Below are positions 44,980 through 54,081 of a DNA stretch of 64,000 nucleotides, one piece after another; the first letter of the stretch is position 1, and every line of letters begins with the position of its first letter. This stretch comes from Wolfiporia cocos (lineage: Eukaryota; Basidiomycota; Agaricomycetes; Polyporales; Phaeolaceae), in assembly GCA_029448655.1 (NCBI GenBank), contig JACCLO010000003.1, positions 1,364,001-1,428,000 of the forward strand, read 5' to 3'. The position numbers and the translations under genes are program-made. Under the pieces are notes generated by a model that saw nothing but the letters and a program-made list of their open reading frames with translations, searched no databases and was not told the DNA's origin.

Positions 44980-45852
44980 GCACATTCCGCCTATGTCTCT
45001 CATTTTGATCCCGCACTGCACCGCACATGGTCCGTTCGCGCGCTGTGGATTTAGATTTGCGTACCGCTGCGTCCGATCGTTTACTTCCGTTCATTTGGGT
45101 CTTGTGCTTGGGTTATGGTCTAGATCACGATGCTTCGTCGCCGTCTGTAGCTCGCATCGCAGTGCTTTTGTTATATATTATGCCTGTAGATACGTACGGG
45201 CTCTGCTCGGTATCCGTGCGCGATACGCGGATTGAATATGAGCCCACCAATGCCTGCTTTGGTCTCTGTTTGCAGCCACGCGTCGTCAGAGGACATATCG
45301 CCACAATAGCGCCACAATAGCGCCACAATAAGCAGTGATGAATTCGAAGTTCGAAGCTTGCGAACATGGGGTGCGCGTCTAATCAAATGAACTGCTATAC
45401 ACCTTGTGATCAGGTACGAAAGAAAGGGAAACATGGTTCGCGGGTTCCTTGCCAACCTGAACTCGCCGACCAGCAGTGATGCGGCCCAATCGGCAGCTTC
45501 AAGCTCAGCATGTAATCGAGGTTGGAGACCAGGATTGAAGCTATCAGTATTAAAGAACTGCTTCGACCAAGATGAAATAAAGTGACTGTACAAGTCGACC
45601 AAACACGTTGAAAGAAGTGGAGATTGATTAGTTCTAGCAAATAATGGTAATATTAGAGTTGAGCTGACCCCACCTTACTAGACCACAGGTAGCAGCACAA
45701 CTCGTGATGTTCTGTGGATCACGTACATAGCCGCAATTCGTGGGCTTGCGCTCGAGCTCGCTGCCATTTGCGCCGCAACTCGTAGACCAGCAGTTTGTGG
45801 CACGACAGAAGTGGAGAGCCGAAGCTGACATTCGAGCAGATTGACAAGCGCA
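44980..45852. other. Intergenic, with a small tandem repeat
   Basis: It contains about three copies of the 11-mer GCCACAATAGC at 45300-45330. No gene is seen. The right end abuts the target site of the first retrotransposon. Confidence 0.5.
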
Positions 45853-45857
45853 ATAGC
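45853..45857. repeat. Target-site duplication, left copy (retrotransposon 1)
   Basis: ATAGC directly precedes the left LTR and recurs directly after the right LTR at 54077-54081. Confidence 0.9.
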
Positions 45858-46231
45858 TGACACAAGCAACACTTCAAGCAACTACTCAGGGGATTGTTAC
45901 TCGCGTTTCAGCGCAATCCTAGTCTGAGGCTACTCAAGGCGTATAAGGCCAAGACGAGTCTGGGGTGCTACCCTGCTCGTCGGCCAGTATATATGCTATT
46001 CTACTGTTTGTACATTGTTTGGCTGCTGTACAGTTATTACGTAAGCTGAGAGTTCGATACTATGGTAAACCCTATAATGGGTGTAGGTACACGGCACAGA
46101 GTGTCTGGGGGGCTGGCAACACGTGATAGGGTGTTCGGGGTCTTGCACGTGACTGTTTTAGGCGTGCGCTTAGATAAGATAAGGGTTCAGGCTTTAGTCA
46201 CTGGCTAGGCGAAAGAAATCGGCTTGTGACA
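45858..46231 (-). repeat. 3' LTR of retrotransposon 1
   Basis: This 374-bp LTR reads identically, base for base, to 53703-54076. In element sense it starts TGTCACAAGC and ends GTGTCA. Confidence 0.95.
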
Positions 46232-49200
46232 GTACCCCCTCTTCTAGCTGCGTGTCCCCACGCCCAGCAATCACTTTGCAGAGGTTTTGGTCAATTTGAC
46301 ATGGATGGTCATGTTCGTGTTTCTGACAGATGTGTGGATTTGCCATCTGTATGGTATACTGTACGGGATAGATCCAACCCGGGTTGTTGGGTATTGTGGA
46401 TTCTATGCATTGTCCCACTTGTATTCCATATTGTATTACACGAGTCTTGGGGTTGCAAAACCAGAAGTTCCTGGCGACGAGTTGTTTCGGGTAGATGTAG
46501 AAGGGAATTTTCGCATCCTTCAGTAAGTCGATATCTACGTCGTCGTGGATGATGAATTCGTTCGGGTTTTGCCTGAGTCCCATGGCGATGGATTTCTTCT
46601 CGAAGTCTTCCCACTCCGGGTCCCACTCAGTATGTCTATTTTTCCACTGGTGGCCTGGAGCGGTTGGTCTTTCCTCGAAGAACTTGGTTACTAAATCCTG
46701 CCAGGGAGTCAATCCGCGTTTCCTTTCCCATGTCGTAGTCCCATCAGACCATTCGACTTCTAGCTCGACTCGCCCTCGGTCTTCCCTGGATGCGAGGATC
46801 CTGAGAGGCCTGCGAGCGTCATTGCCTTCCGTCCGTTCGTTATGGTTCTGATTGGGGAAAGCCGGAGCGTGATACGGAAGTAGTAGGACCTCGTTGAATA
46901 CAGGGTATATGCCTCGCATGTCCGCGGGCAGGTCCAGTTCGTATGCTCCATGTCCGACTTTCTTTGTGACCTTGTACGGGCCATACCGTTTCGAATCGAG
47001 CTTCTTCGTAGGGTTTCCCATGTTAATGTTTCGCCCATCGACCCAAACCATGTCTCCCTCGTTGTACGTGTGAGGGTTGGTTCGTTTTTGGTCGTAGTAT
47101 TCTTTCATACGAAGTTTGGCTTTTTCGAGATTCTTCGAAGCGGTTTGGCTGACCTCGTGCATGTGTTCGACCCAGTCCTTGGCCGTTCCCACCCCCTCTT
47201 CCAGCTCTGGTGCCTCCACGCCCGTAAATGGGTGGTAGCCGTGAGTAAGGTAAAAGGGGCTGTAGCCCGTGCTACTATGTACATGACACTTGTACGCAAA
47301 TGCTGCTAGCGGGAGTAAGTCCGGCCAGTTGGTATGGGTGTCGTTGATAAATAATCGTAGGTACACCTCCAGTTCCTGGTTCATACGTTCCGTCTGCCCA
47401 TCTGTCTGTGGGTGGAACGCGGTACTGGGGTTCCCCTCGATGCCTAGTCTATGGTATACATCTTTTATGAAGTCCGATACGAATTGTGGCCCTCTATCAC
47501 TAAATACTTTCTTTGGTAGTCCGTGCTGTGCGTATACTTTATCTACAAATATGTTGGCCCAACCTTTGGCGGTAAGTCTGGTTGTGGTTGGGACCGCGAT
47601 ATAGTCCTTTGATTTCATATCTACAACTACAATAATAGCGTCCCGACCCTTGGATACTGGGAGTCCCGTGATCATGTCGACGGAAATATTCTCCCAATTG
47701 TGTGCGGGTGTTGGATTCGGGTTCAGTGGTGCGGCTCTCTTCGAGCGGTCTGGTTTGGCTCTTTGGCACTTGATGCATGCCTTCACGTATTGGCGTATGT
47801 CGTTTCGCATCTTTGGCCACCAATACGAGCGGTGAACGGCGGTGTACGTGTTTTCTGTGCCCGGGTGCCCTGCCGAGACCGTGTCGTGGAATGAAGAAAT
47901 GATTTTTCCGATTAATTCCTCGTCTCTCGGAATGATCAACTTCCCCCTCCTGTAGCGTAGGCCGTCCTCGGCCGTTTCCACTGATCCTTCTACTACCTCC
48001 TTGTCGTAGAGAGCGGCTTCTGCTTTGACCCTCTCTTTTACCTCCTCGTGGGTGATCCCGTGAGGTAGGGTATAGAATGAGGATCTCAGCCTTTCTGCGC
48101 TGTCTTTGGCGAAGAGGTGTTCCTTCAGGACAATCTGTCCTTCGAGGTGATTCTTGTTGTCGTCGTGATCGCCTCTTCGGGATAGTCCGTCTGCCCTTCC
48201 GTTGGTCTTCCCAGGGATGTGCACGAGTTGTAGGTCATACTCGGCAAGTTCCGTCATCCACCGGGCCTGTCGTGGATTAATCTTCTGTGGAGTCTTAAAG
48301 TATTCTAGATTCTTATGGTCCGTTAATACTTCTACAGGGTGTTTTGCACCCATTACAAAATGCCGCCATTCATCTAGGGCGCGCATTATGGCCAGTAACT
48401 CGCGATCGTAAATCTCGTAGTTTCGTTCTGCCGGTAGTAGCGTCTTTGAATGGTACGCTATGGGTTTCCAGATGCCGTCCTGGTTCTGCATGAGGCAGGC
48501 TCCGGTTGCAAAGTCCGAAGAGTCTGCCTCGATGCGGAACGGATCGTCATCGTTTGGTATCCCTAGTACAGGTGCTGTGACGAAGATGTTTTTTAACGTG
48601 TCAAAGCATTCCTGTTCTGTCACGCCCCATTGCCATTCTCCATCTTTGGTTAGATTGATAAGGGGGCATGCTACCGTTGAGAACTTGGGTATGAATCTCC
48701 GGTAGAAGTTGGCAAATCCGATGAAGGATTGCACTTCTTTCTTGTTCCGAGGTGCTGGCCATTCGGCTACTGCAGCAACCTTCGCGGGATCCATACGGAT
48801 TTCCCCGTGAGAGATTATGTGCCCTAAGTACTCTACTTCGGATTTCTCAAACTCGCACTTCTCTGGTTTACAGGTTAGCTTATTTTGACGGAGAACCAAA
48901 AGAACCTTGCGCAGGACCTCTCTATGTTCTTTCTGGTTCTCCGTGAAAATAAGGATGTCATCTAAATATACAATGACCTTCCCCGTGAGGACTAGGTCTC
49001 TAAATATGTCGTTCATCAAGGTCTGGAACGTGCCTGGTGCGTTGCACATTCCGAAGAACATCACTAATGGCTCGTAGAGCCCTCTATTAGTGATGAAGGC
49101 GGCTTTCTCTTCGTCGCCTTCCTTGATTCGGACGTTGGTGTATCCCCAACGAATGTCCAATTTGGAAAAGTACTTAGCGCGTTTAAGCTTGTTGAGCAGC

Positions 49201-49379
49201 TCCGTGATGAGCGGGAGCGGGTACTTGTTCTTCTTGGTCATCTGGTTCAACTTTCGATAGTCCTGGATAGGGCGTAGTTTCCCATCCTTCTTTTTGACAA
49301 AGAAGAAGGGTGCCCCCCATGGTGACTTCGATGGGCGGATGCGGCCCGTGCGCAGTTGCTCTTCTAGGAAGTCGTCCAA
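46194..49379 (-). CDS. Retrotransposon 1 polyprotein part: reverse transcriptase, RNase H, integrase, chromodomain
   Basis: Open frame of 1061 residues, continuing in frame from the upstream segment across a TGA. Reverse transcriptase motifs: SPWGAPFFFVKKKDG, KLDIRWGYTNVRI, FGMCNAPGTFQ and the catalytic YLDDILIF. RNase H begins DPFRIEADSSDFATG. Integrase has the zinc region (HPGTENTYTAVH..CIKCQ) and the catalytic segments around DMITGLPV, SDRGPQFVSDF and NPSTAFHPQTDGQTERMNQE. A chromodomain-like stretch follows (SREDRGRVELEVEWSDGTTTWERK). About 190 further residues have no recognised domain. The frame runs through the purine tract and ends 38 bp inside the 3' LTR. Confidence 0.92.
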   Translation of the reverse strand: MDDFLEEQLRTGRIRPSKSPWGAPFFFVKKKDGKLRPIQDYRKLNQMTKKNKYPLPLITELLNKLKRAKYFSKLDIRWGYTNVRIKEGDEEKAAFITNRGLYEPLVMFFGMCNAPGTFQTLMNDIFRDLVLTGKVIVYLDDILIFTENQKEHREVLRKVLLVLRQNKLTCKPEKCEFEKSEVEYLGHIISHGEIRMDPAKVAAVAEWPAPRNKKEVQSFIGFANFYRRFIPKFSTVACPLINLTKDGEWQWGVTEQECFDTLKNIFVTAPVLGIPNDDDPFRIEADSSDFATGACLMQNQDGIWKPIAYHSKTLLPAERNYEIYDRELLAIMRALDEWRHFVMGAKHPVEVLTDHKNLEYFKTPQKINPRQARWMTELAEYDLQLVHIPGKTNGRADGLSRRGDHDDNKNHLEGQIVLKEHLFAKDSAERLRSSFYTLPHGITHEEVKERVKAEAALYDKEVVEGSVETAEDGLRYRRGKLIIPRDEELIGKIISSFHDTVSAGHPGTENTYTAVHRSYWWPKMRNDIRQYVKACIKCQRAKPDRSKRAAPLNPNPTPAHNWENISVDMITGLPVSKGRDAIIVVVDMKSKDYIAVPTTTRLTAKGWANIFVDKVYAQHGLPKKVFSDRGPQFVSDFIKDVYHRLGIEGNPSTAFHPQTDGQTERMNQELEVYLRLFINDTHTNWPDLLPLAAFAYKCHVHSSTGYSPFYLTHGYHPFTGVEAPELEEGVGTAKDWVEHMHEVSQTASKNLEKAKLRMKEYYDQKRTNPHTYNEGDMVWVDGRNINMGNPTKKLDSKRYGPYKVTKKVGHGAYELDLPADMRGIYPVFNEVLLLPYHAPAFPNQNHNERTEGNDARRPLRILASREDRGRVELEVEWSDGTTTWERKRGLTPWQDLVTKFFEERPTAPGHQWKNRHTEWDPEWEDFEKKSIAMGLRQNPNEFIIHDDVDIDLLKDAKIPFYIYPKQLVARNFWFCNPKTRVIQYGIQVGQCIESTIPNNPGWIYPVQYTIQMANPHICQKHEHDHPCQIDQNLCKVIAGRGDTQLEEGVLSQADFFRLASD

Positions 49380-49397
49380 AGCTTCTTGTTCTCTAGG

Positions 49398-49940
49398 TCA
49401 AAGGGCGTAAATCTTGCCCGCGTATGGTTCCAAATTGGGGAGGAGCTCGATGGCGTGATCCCACGGTCGCCGTTCCGGGAGTGTGTCGAATTCCTTTTCC
49501 TCAAACACGTCTTTGAATTCATGTAAGTACTCGGGTACGACTTCCTCGAACGTTTTGGCTTCTGTGGTTTTGCCAGTCACGATGGCGATTTCAGTTGCCT
49601 TTGTGGCGCGGACTCGTTCGGCGATGTCCGCTCTGCACTCGTCCCTGTTTTGGATCCATGCGTCAGCGAAAATGTAGTAAATGTGATCACCGTCCTCGAT
49701 CTGCTCGTGTTCGCAGTCACAAGAGAACGTGATCCGTCGCTTCTTCCAGTCGATGGAAGGGTTGTGGTCTTCGAGCCAGTCGAAGCCGAGAAAGATGTCC
49801 GCAGAGCTGAGTTCCGTAACGTGGAACTTGCGGGTTTCCAAGTGCGTGTCGATCTGCATTTGGAGCTCGACATAGTGTGTCATGAGCCCCATGCTGTTGG
49901 TTGATCCGTCCGCGTTGAACAGCTTGATAGGGCGGTCCAA
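49398..49940 (-). CDS. Retrotransposon 1 polyprotein part: protease to reverse transcriptase linker
   Basis: A 180-residue open segment between two in-frame TGA codons (49398-49400 at its end and 49956-49958 before it). It contains the conserved FLGFDWLEDHNPSIDWKK, typical of the region after the aspartic protease in Ty3/Gypsy elements, and FEEVVPEYLHEFKDVF just before reverse transcriptase. It is the same frame as its neighbours, so it belongs to one interrupted polyprotein rather than a separate gene. Confidence 0.85.
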   Translation of the reverse strand: MDRPIKLFNADGSTNSMGLMTHYVELQMQIDTHLETRKFHVTELSSADIFLGFDWLEDHNPSIDWKKRRITFSCDCEHEQIEDGDHIYYIFADAWIQNRDECRADIAERVRATKATEIAIVTGKTTEAKTFEEVVPEYLHEFKDVFEEKEFDTLPERRPWDHAIELLPNLEPYAGKIYAL

Positions 49941-49955
49941 TGGGATCTGCTCGAG

Positions 49956-50327
49956 TCAGTGTTCCTCCACGTAGGACTTACTGATCACCGATCCAGTGGA
50001 ACCGGAATCAATGAGAGCCTTTGTGAAGAGGGCACGTCCGTCGGGGCGGTGGAGAGTGATCGGTACTTCGATCTGCTTTCCCCGTTTTCCCGTCTGGATG
50101 ACCACTACACTTCCCCTGAGTTTCTCACCAGTTGAGCCGAAACCCTGTGTTCCTCGCGTGGTTTCGCGGATCGACTTGACGATCTTGGTGTTGGGTGTCA
50201 TGTTGCATTCGAGTATGAACTGGGCGATTCTGTCCCCATACTCGACCTGATAATCTGCCCCGGTCTGATTATTCAGTATGACTTTTACTCGGCCGGTGTA
50301 GTCTTTGTCTACTACACCGCCTTCCAC
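49956..50327 (-). CDS. Retrotransposon 1 polyprotein part: dUTPase C-terminal half and aspartic protease
   Basis: A 123-residue segment downstream of the TGA at 50355-50357. It carries dUTPase motif 3 (GGVVDKDYTGRVKV), motif 4 (YGDRIAQFIL) and motif 5 (RGTQGFGSTG). The retroviral-type protease active site follows as ALIDSGSTGSVIS. dUTPase removes dUTP and limits uracil incorporation during reverse transcription. The segment ends at the second in-frame TGA. Confidence 0.88.
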   Translation of the reverse strand: MEGGVVDKDYTGRVKVILNNQTGADYQVEYGDRIAQFILECNMTPNTKIVKSIRETTRGTQGFGSTGEKLRGSVVVIQTGKRGKQIEVPITLHRPDGRALFTKALIDSGSTGSVISKSYVEEH

Positions 50328-50354
50328 GTCGACTCCCTTGAGGGCGAGTCCAGA

Positions 50355-52931
50355 TCATGGAGCGATACGTCCGTATACACCGGCTGGCATCCTGATCTTG
50401 ATGCCAGTGTCTACGGTGATACGTTTCCCATTAGGAACGACGACCTCCTCCGCAGAGTAGAGGTCGTACCCGGCGGCACCTTCGCTTTTGCGCTCAGGTG
50501 AGATTGCCCGCGGGTGGTCTAAATAGATGTCGAGCGTGACGGTCTTCTTCTTGACGCGTCTACGCCGCATTTTCTTTTCTGATTTCTTAGTGGCACCTGA
50601 TGCGTCTGCCATTTCCACATCAGGTGTCACTACCGGATCCACATCCATCGGAACATATGTTACATTCACATTGGAGGAATTAAGCACGGTATTTGCCTCC
50701 CGCCACGCTCCAGTGGGAGGCGCCTCCAAGGCTGTTACAAATGAGTCGTCGGAGCATGTTGAAGCTCCGTCGTCGTCATCTATGTCCGATTCTACAGATG
50801 CGAGAGGTACAGATACTGATTCTAATATCGGGGCCCCGGTCTCTAGCCCATATAGTCCATCCACCGGTTCGTCATTCTCTGTGGCAGCCGAGTCACTTTT
50901 TTTGGAGTTTACTGGTTCTTCTACTTCCAATACTGAAAAGCGATTTGAGGGGGAGGGACTTACCTGAGTGGGTGCGAACCCGGCTTCCTTCGCGGCGTCA
51001 GGGTTCTCCTTGGCCCAGGCGGCCACCATTCGGACAAAGTCCTCCTGGGGGATCTCGCCAAGGACCTTGGGAGCTTCATTCCCTTCGATAGCCTGCCGGG
51101 TTCGCTGTGTTCTGGATCCACTGGCGGTGGGGGTGGTGTTGGTCTTGGACTGCCAGTTCGGCTGGTGCCAGGATGTCTTGGTGCATCCTTTGCCAGGTGC
51201 CTCGGCCTGCGTCTTGCTGCAAGAGTGGCACTTCCTCTTGAGCAAGTTTGCCCTTTCTTCGGCTGTTGGCTCCGCTCGGGGAGCGCGCTCGGGCTTAGCA
51301 CGCTCCTTGCCCTTGTCCGTGGTACCCTTGGTGCTCCGCAGTTTTTCCTCATCTCGGAGTCGACGCATCGCATTGTCGGTCCGGAGGATGGCCTGTTTCC
51401 AGGATTCGTAATCCTCCGGGATCTGGATGTTGTACCCACGCTGCGATTTGTCGTTGACGGTGGCGGCGACGAATGCCTGGTGAACCGAGGAATAAATGTC
51501 CTTTGGGATGGCCCTGGTGACCCAACTGTGGACCACCTGGTTCTCCCGGTCATACTTGGCTTCTCCCAGGAGTCGTTCTAGCTCCTGGAAGTATTCCTCG
51601 CCTTTACCGAGCGTCATGGTGAGTCGCTCTGCCGCTACTGCCGCCTTTTTCTCCAGGTCCGGGTTGTCGAACTTTTGGTGCAATTCCCAGACGAACCGTT
51701 GCCAGCTGACCCTCCATTGTCCCCCCAGGTAATGTTCCCTGGTGAACGCCGTTACCCACGAATCGACCTTAGGACCGCAGATCAACGAGATCGCCGCGCC
51801 CACCTTCTTTGAGTCGGTGAAGAGGATAGGGGCGTTGTCGTCGATGTACAACTGGAGCCTCATGTACCAGTCCGTAAATCCGGTGCCGGTGAAGGCCTCC
51901 GGTTCCCTGACTTTTGACTTGTACCGGGGGTCAGGCCGTGGTTTGGGCAGTATCGAGTATGCGTCCCATTGCGACGATGCCGGTTTCATTGGCCTCCACA
52001 TAGACGCACGAGTTCCCTGGAGAGGCGCGGCTCCCCAGGTGTTCACGTGCGTGTTTTGTGTTGGCTGCGGGTTACCAAATATGTCGATGTTTGGATCGGG
52101 ACAGGCTGCCTGGGCGAAGTTGTCGGGACGAGTGGGGACTGGGGCCGTGAGTACCGGTGGTGTGTAGCCGGGCAGGAATGGGTTCGTTTGCCAGGAATTC
52201 CCACGAGTTGGGGGAGTGGGGAGAGGCCGGGATCCGCGCGGTGTCCGCTGGGGAGAGTGCATGTGCACCGATCGAACCCAATTTTCTACCGGTCGGAATC
52301 TGCTTTCGGCTTCCGTGATGGGTGTGCGGACGGGGGGTGGTGCCTGGCTATGAAGTGATGCCGTGTCTCCGGCTTGGAGAGCGTCTGCCTGCAACCGTTG
52401 AGCCTCCCGCAGGAACCGAGCTCCCATTTCCCGTGACCATGTCCCTACTGCCACCATTGCCTGTGCTACCTGTTGGCATCGTGCGCCGAAGTCCGCTGTT
52501 GTGGGGTTGGGTGGGAATGCCCACTGCATAGCGAGAGGTGAGTTGATGTGGCCCAACTGGCTTCCTGCGCGCACCGTGTTTGACTGTTCCCTTGCCAACT
52601 GGAAGGCCTGTTCCAATCGCTCCACACCGGGGCCTTGGTCCTCAACCGATGCTCCGTAAGCTAGTGAGCGAGTGGGGCGTGCGTCTCCGATGGTCTCGGT
52701 GTGGACCGGGGCGACTTCGATGTTTCGTTGGGGGGCGTGGATGCTGTCTGCTACCGACAGGAACGCGAAGTCTTCGGGGAGGCCGTGCATTTGGTAATTC
52801 ACCCACTGCCCTGGGTGGAACGGGTTGATCGAGGTGGGGAGCGGGACGTCTGCCGGAGTTTGGGCTTCGAACGGGTTTTGCGGGGGTCGAGGTTGGCGGA
52901 CGTATTCGATGCCGTGGGGTTGGGCGGCCAT
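50355..52931 (-). CDS. Retrotransposon 1 Gag and dUTPase N-terminal half
   Basis: An 858-residue open frame. The N-terminal half is Pro-rich. The capsid-like region spans about residues 350-560 (EAFTGTGFTDWYMRLQLYIDD.. to ..WVTRAIPKDIYSSVHQAF). A zinc-knuckle-like CHSC..GC..SWH follows, then an acidic linker, then dUTPase motif 1 (AAGYDLYSAEE) and the start of motif 2 (IKIRMPAGVYGRIAP). A TGA stands exactly where the conserved motif-2 Arg (PRSG) should be. The frame is otherwise intact, so the element looks only lightly mutated. Confidence 0.88.
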   Translation of the reverse strand: MAAQPHGIEYVRQPRPPQNPFEAQTPADVPLPTSINPFHPGQWVNYQMHGLPEDFAFLSVADSIHAPQRNIEVAPVHTETIGDARPTRSLAYGASVEDQGPGVERLEQAFQLAREQSNTVRAGSQLGHINSPLAMQWAFPPNPTTADFGARCQQVAQAMVAVGTWSREMGARFLREAQRLQADALQAGDTASLHSQAPPPVRTPITEAESRFRPVENWVRSVHMHSPQRTPRGSRPLPTPPTRGNSWQTNPFLPGYTPPVLTAPVPTRPDNFAQAACPDPNIDIFGNPQPTQNTHVNTWGAAPLQGTRASMWRPMKPASSQWDAYSILPKPRPDPRYKSKVREPEAFTGTGFTDWYMRLQLYIDDNAPILFTDSKKVGAAISLICGPKVDSWVTAFTREHYLGGQWRVSWQRFVWELHQKFDNPDLEKKAAVAAERLTMTLGKGEEYFQELERLLGEAKYDRENQVVHSWVTRAIPKDIYSSVHQAFVAATVNDKSQRGYNIQIPEDYESWKQAILRTDNAMRRLRDEEKLRSTKGTTDKGKERAKPERAPRAEPTAEERANLLKRKCHSCSKTQAEAPGKGCTKTSWHQPNWQSKTNTTPTASGSRTQRTRQAIEGNEAPKVLGEIPQEDFVRMVAAWAKENPDAAKEAGFAPTQVSPSPSNRFSVLEVEEPVNSKKSDSAATENDEPVDGLYGLETGAPILESVSVPLASVESDIDDDDGASTCSDDSFVTALEAPPTGAWREANTVLNSSNVNVTYVPMDVDPVVTPDVEMADASGATKKSEKKMRRRRVKKKTVTLDIYLDHPRAISPERKSEGAAGYDLYSAEEVVVPNGKRITVDTGIKIRMPAGVYGRIAP

Positions 52932-53690
52932 TGTACGTAAAGAGAATGTGTATGTGTATAAAAGATGTAGTCGCGATTAAGACTGCTACCTGCCCACTGT
53001 GGCCCCTCCGAAGAGCTATCGGGGTGGTAACTAGAAAGTCCTAATCCACTACAAACTGCGTCCACCTCTTTTCGGAGATGTGCCAAGAAACGCTAAGGGG
53101 TTTTCTTCCCAAAGCCAGCGAGAAAATGCAGCCTCCGAAACCTCGTCCAGCCCCGAAGCTAATTCGGGATACCGGGGGCACGGGAACTATCCGCCTATGT
53201 GATGGGGCGTGTAAAAGATTCTACCATAGGGCGGCAAGTGCCGGTACAGTACTAGGCGATTTCCTGCCTCTTCAGCCGCGGGTTACGCGCTGGGTTCTAT
53301 AGTAACGGGGGCGCGGTAATGCGCGTATCGTCGGGGCAGTAAGGCCCGTAAATAGACGACCAGTGCCTCTGTACACTGCCACAGGGCCCCTTAACGCCTT
53401 TGATTATCACGCGTCGGGTGCACAGTTACTGTGGTGGGGTTGTAACCCAAGACCTTTACAACCGCGTTGCACGGTGTTGGTCCAGTAGCTTAGAAGCAAC
53501 GGTAGGAGAGGTCCCCTACACGCTGTTCGCAAGTGATCCCCCCAGAACTCTAATCCCTTAACCCTGGGATGTGGCGGGTATGAAAACCGATCACGTGCTC
53601 GGAGAACCGAAGTTCAACAAGAGCGAAAGAAAGGTGCACTTTGCCCCTAGTGCGCCGGGGTTGTGTAGGGTAAACTGCTACACGGGGTGG

Positions 53691-53701
53691 AGACTCGTCT
53701 T
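53691..53701 (-). other. Primer-binding site of retrotransposon 1 (self-priming type)
   Basis: In element sense this reads AAGACGAGTCT, one base after the 5' LTR. Its exact 11-nt complement lies in the LTR at 53796-53806. The predicted RNA start (53806) is about 32 nt after a TATATA in the LTR. The RNA 5' end could therefore fold back and prime its own reverse transcription, as in Tf1/sushi elements. Confidence 0.8.
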
Positions 53702-53702
53702 A

Positions 53703-54076
53703 TGACACAAGCAACACTTCAAGCAACTACTCAGGGGATTGTTACTCGCGTTTCAGCGCAATCCTAGTCTGAGGCTACTCAAGGCGTATAAGGCCAAGAC
53801 GAGTCTGGGGTGCTACCCTGCTCGTCGGCCAGTATATATGCTATTCTACTGTTTGTACATTGTTTGGCTGCTGTACAGTTATTACGTAAGCTGAGAGTTC
53901 GATACTATGGTAAACCCTATAATGGGTGTAGGTACACGGCACAGAGTGTCTGGGGGGCTGGCAACACGTGATAGGGTGTTCGGGGTCTTGCACGTGACTG
54001 TTTTAGGCGTGCGCTTAGATAAGATAAGGGTTCAGGCTTTAGTCACTGGCTAGGCGAAAGAAATCGGCTTGTGACA
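53703..54076 (-). repeat. 5' LTR of retrotransposon 1
   Basis: Identical to the 3' LTR. In element sense a TATATA promoter element precedes the predicted transcript start at 53806, giving an R-U5 of about 104 nt. Confidence 0.95.
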
Positions 54077-54081
54077 ATAGC
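54077..54081. repeat. Target-site duplication, right copy (retrotransposon 1)
   Basis: ATAGC, matching 45853-45857. Confidence 0.9.

Larger units (their letters stand above)
45858..54076 (-). mobile_element. Ty3/Gypsy chromovirus-type LTR retrotransposon 1 (complete, 8.2 kb)
   Basis: The element lies on the minus strand, with identical 374-bp LTRs, 5-bp target duplications, a primer-binding site next to the 5' LTR and a purine tract (AGAAGAGGGGG in sense) before the 3' LTR. Coding order is Gag, dUTPase, protease, reverse transcriptase, RNase H, integrase, chromodomain. The reading frame stays the same throughout but has three in-frame TGA codons at 50355-50357, 49956-49958 and 49398-49400. 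Identical LTRs indicate recent insertion. Confidence 0.95.

Noticed and set aside
45300..45330. Short tandem repeat as a CRISPR-like array
   Set aside because: Only about three direct 11-bp units without spacers, in a eukaryotic genome.
49398..50357. In-frame TGA codons in retrotransposon 1 as programmed readthrough or recoding
   Set aside because: Three stops at different places, one replacing a catalytic-motif Arg, and stops at other places in element 2, fit mutation better than a shared recoding signal.
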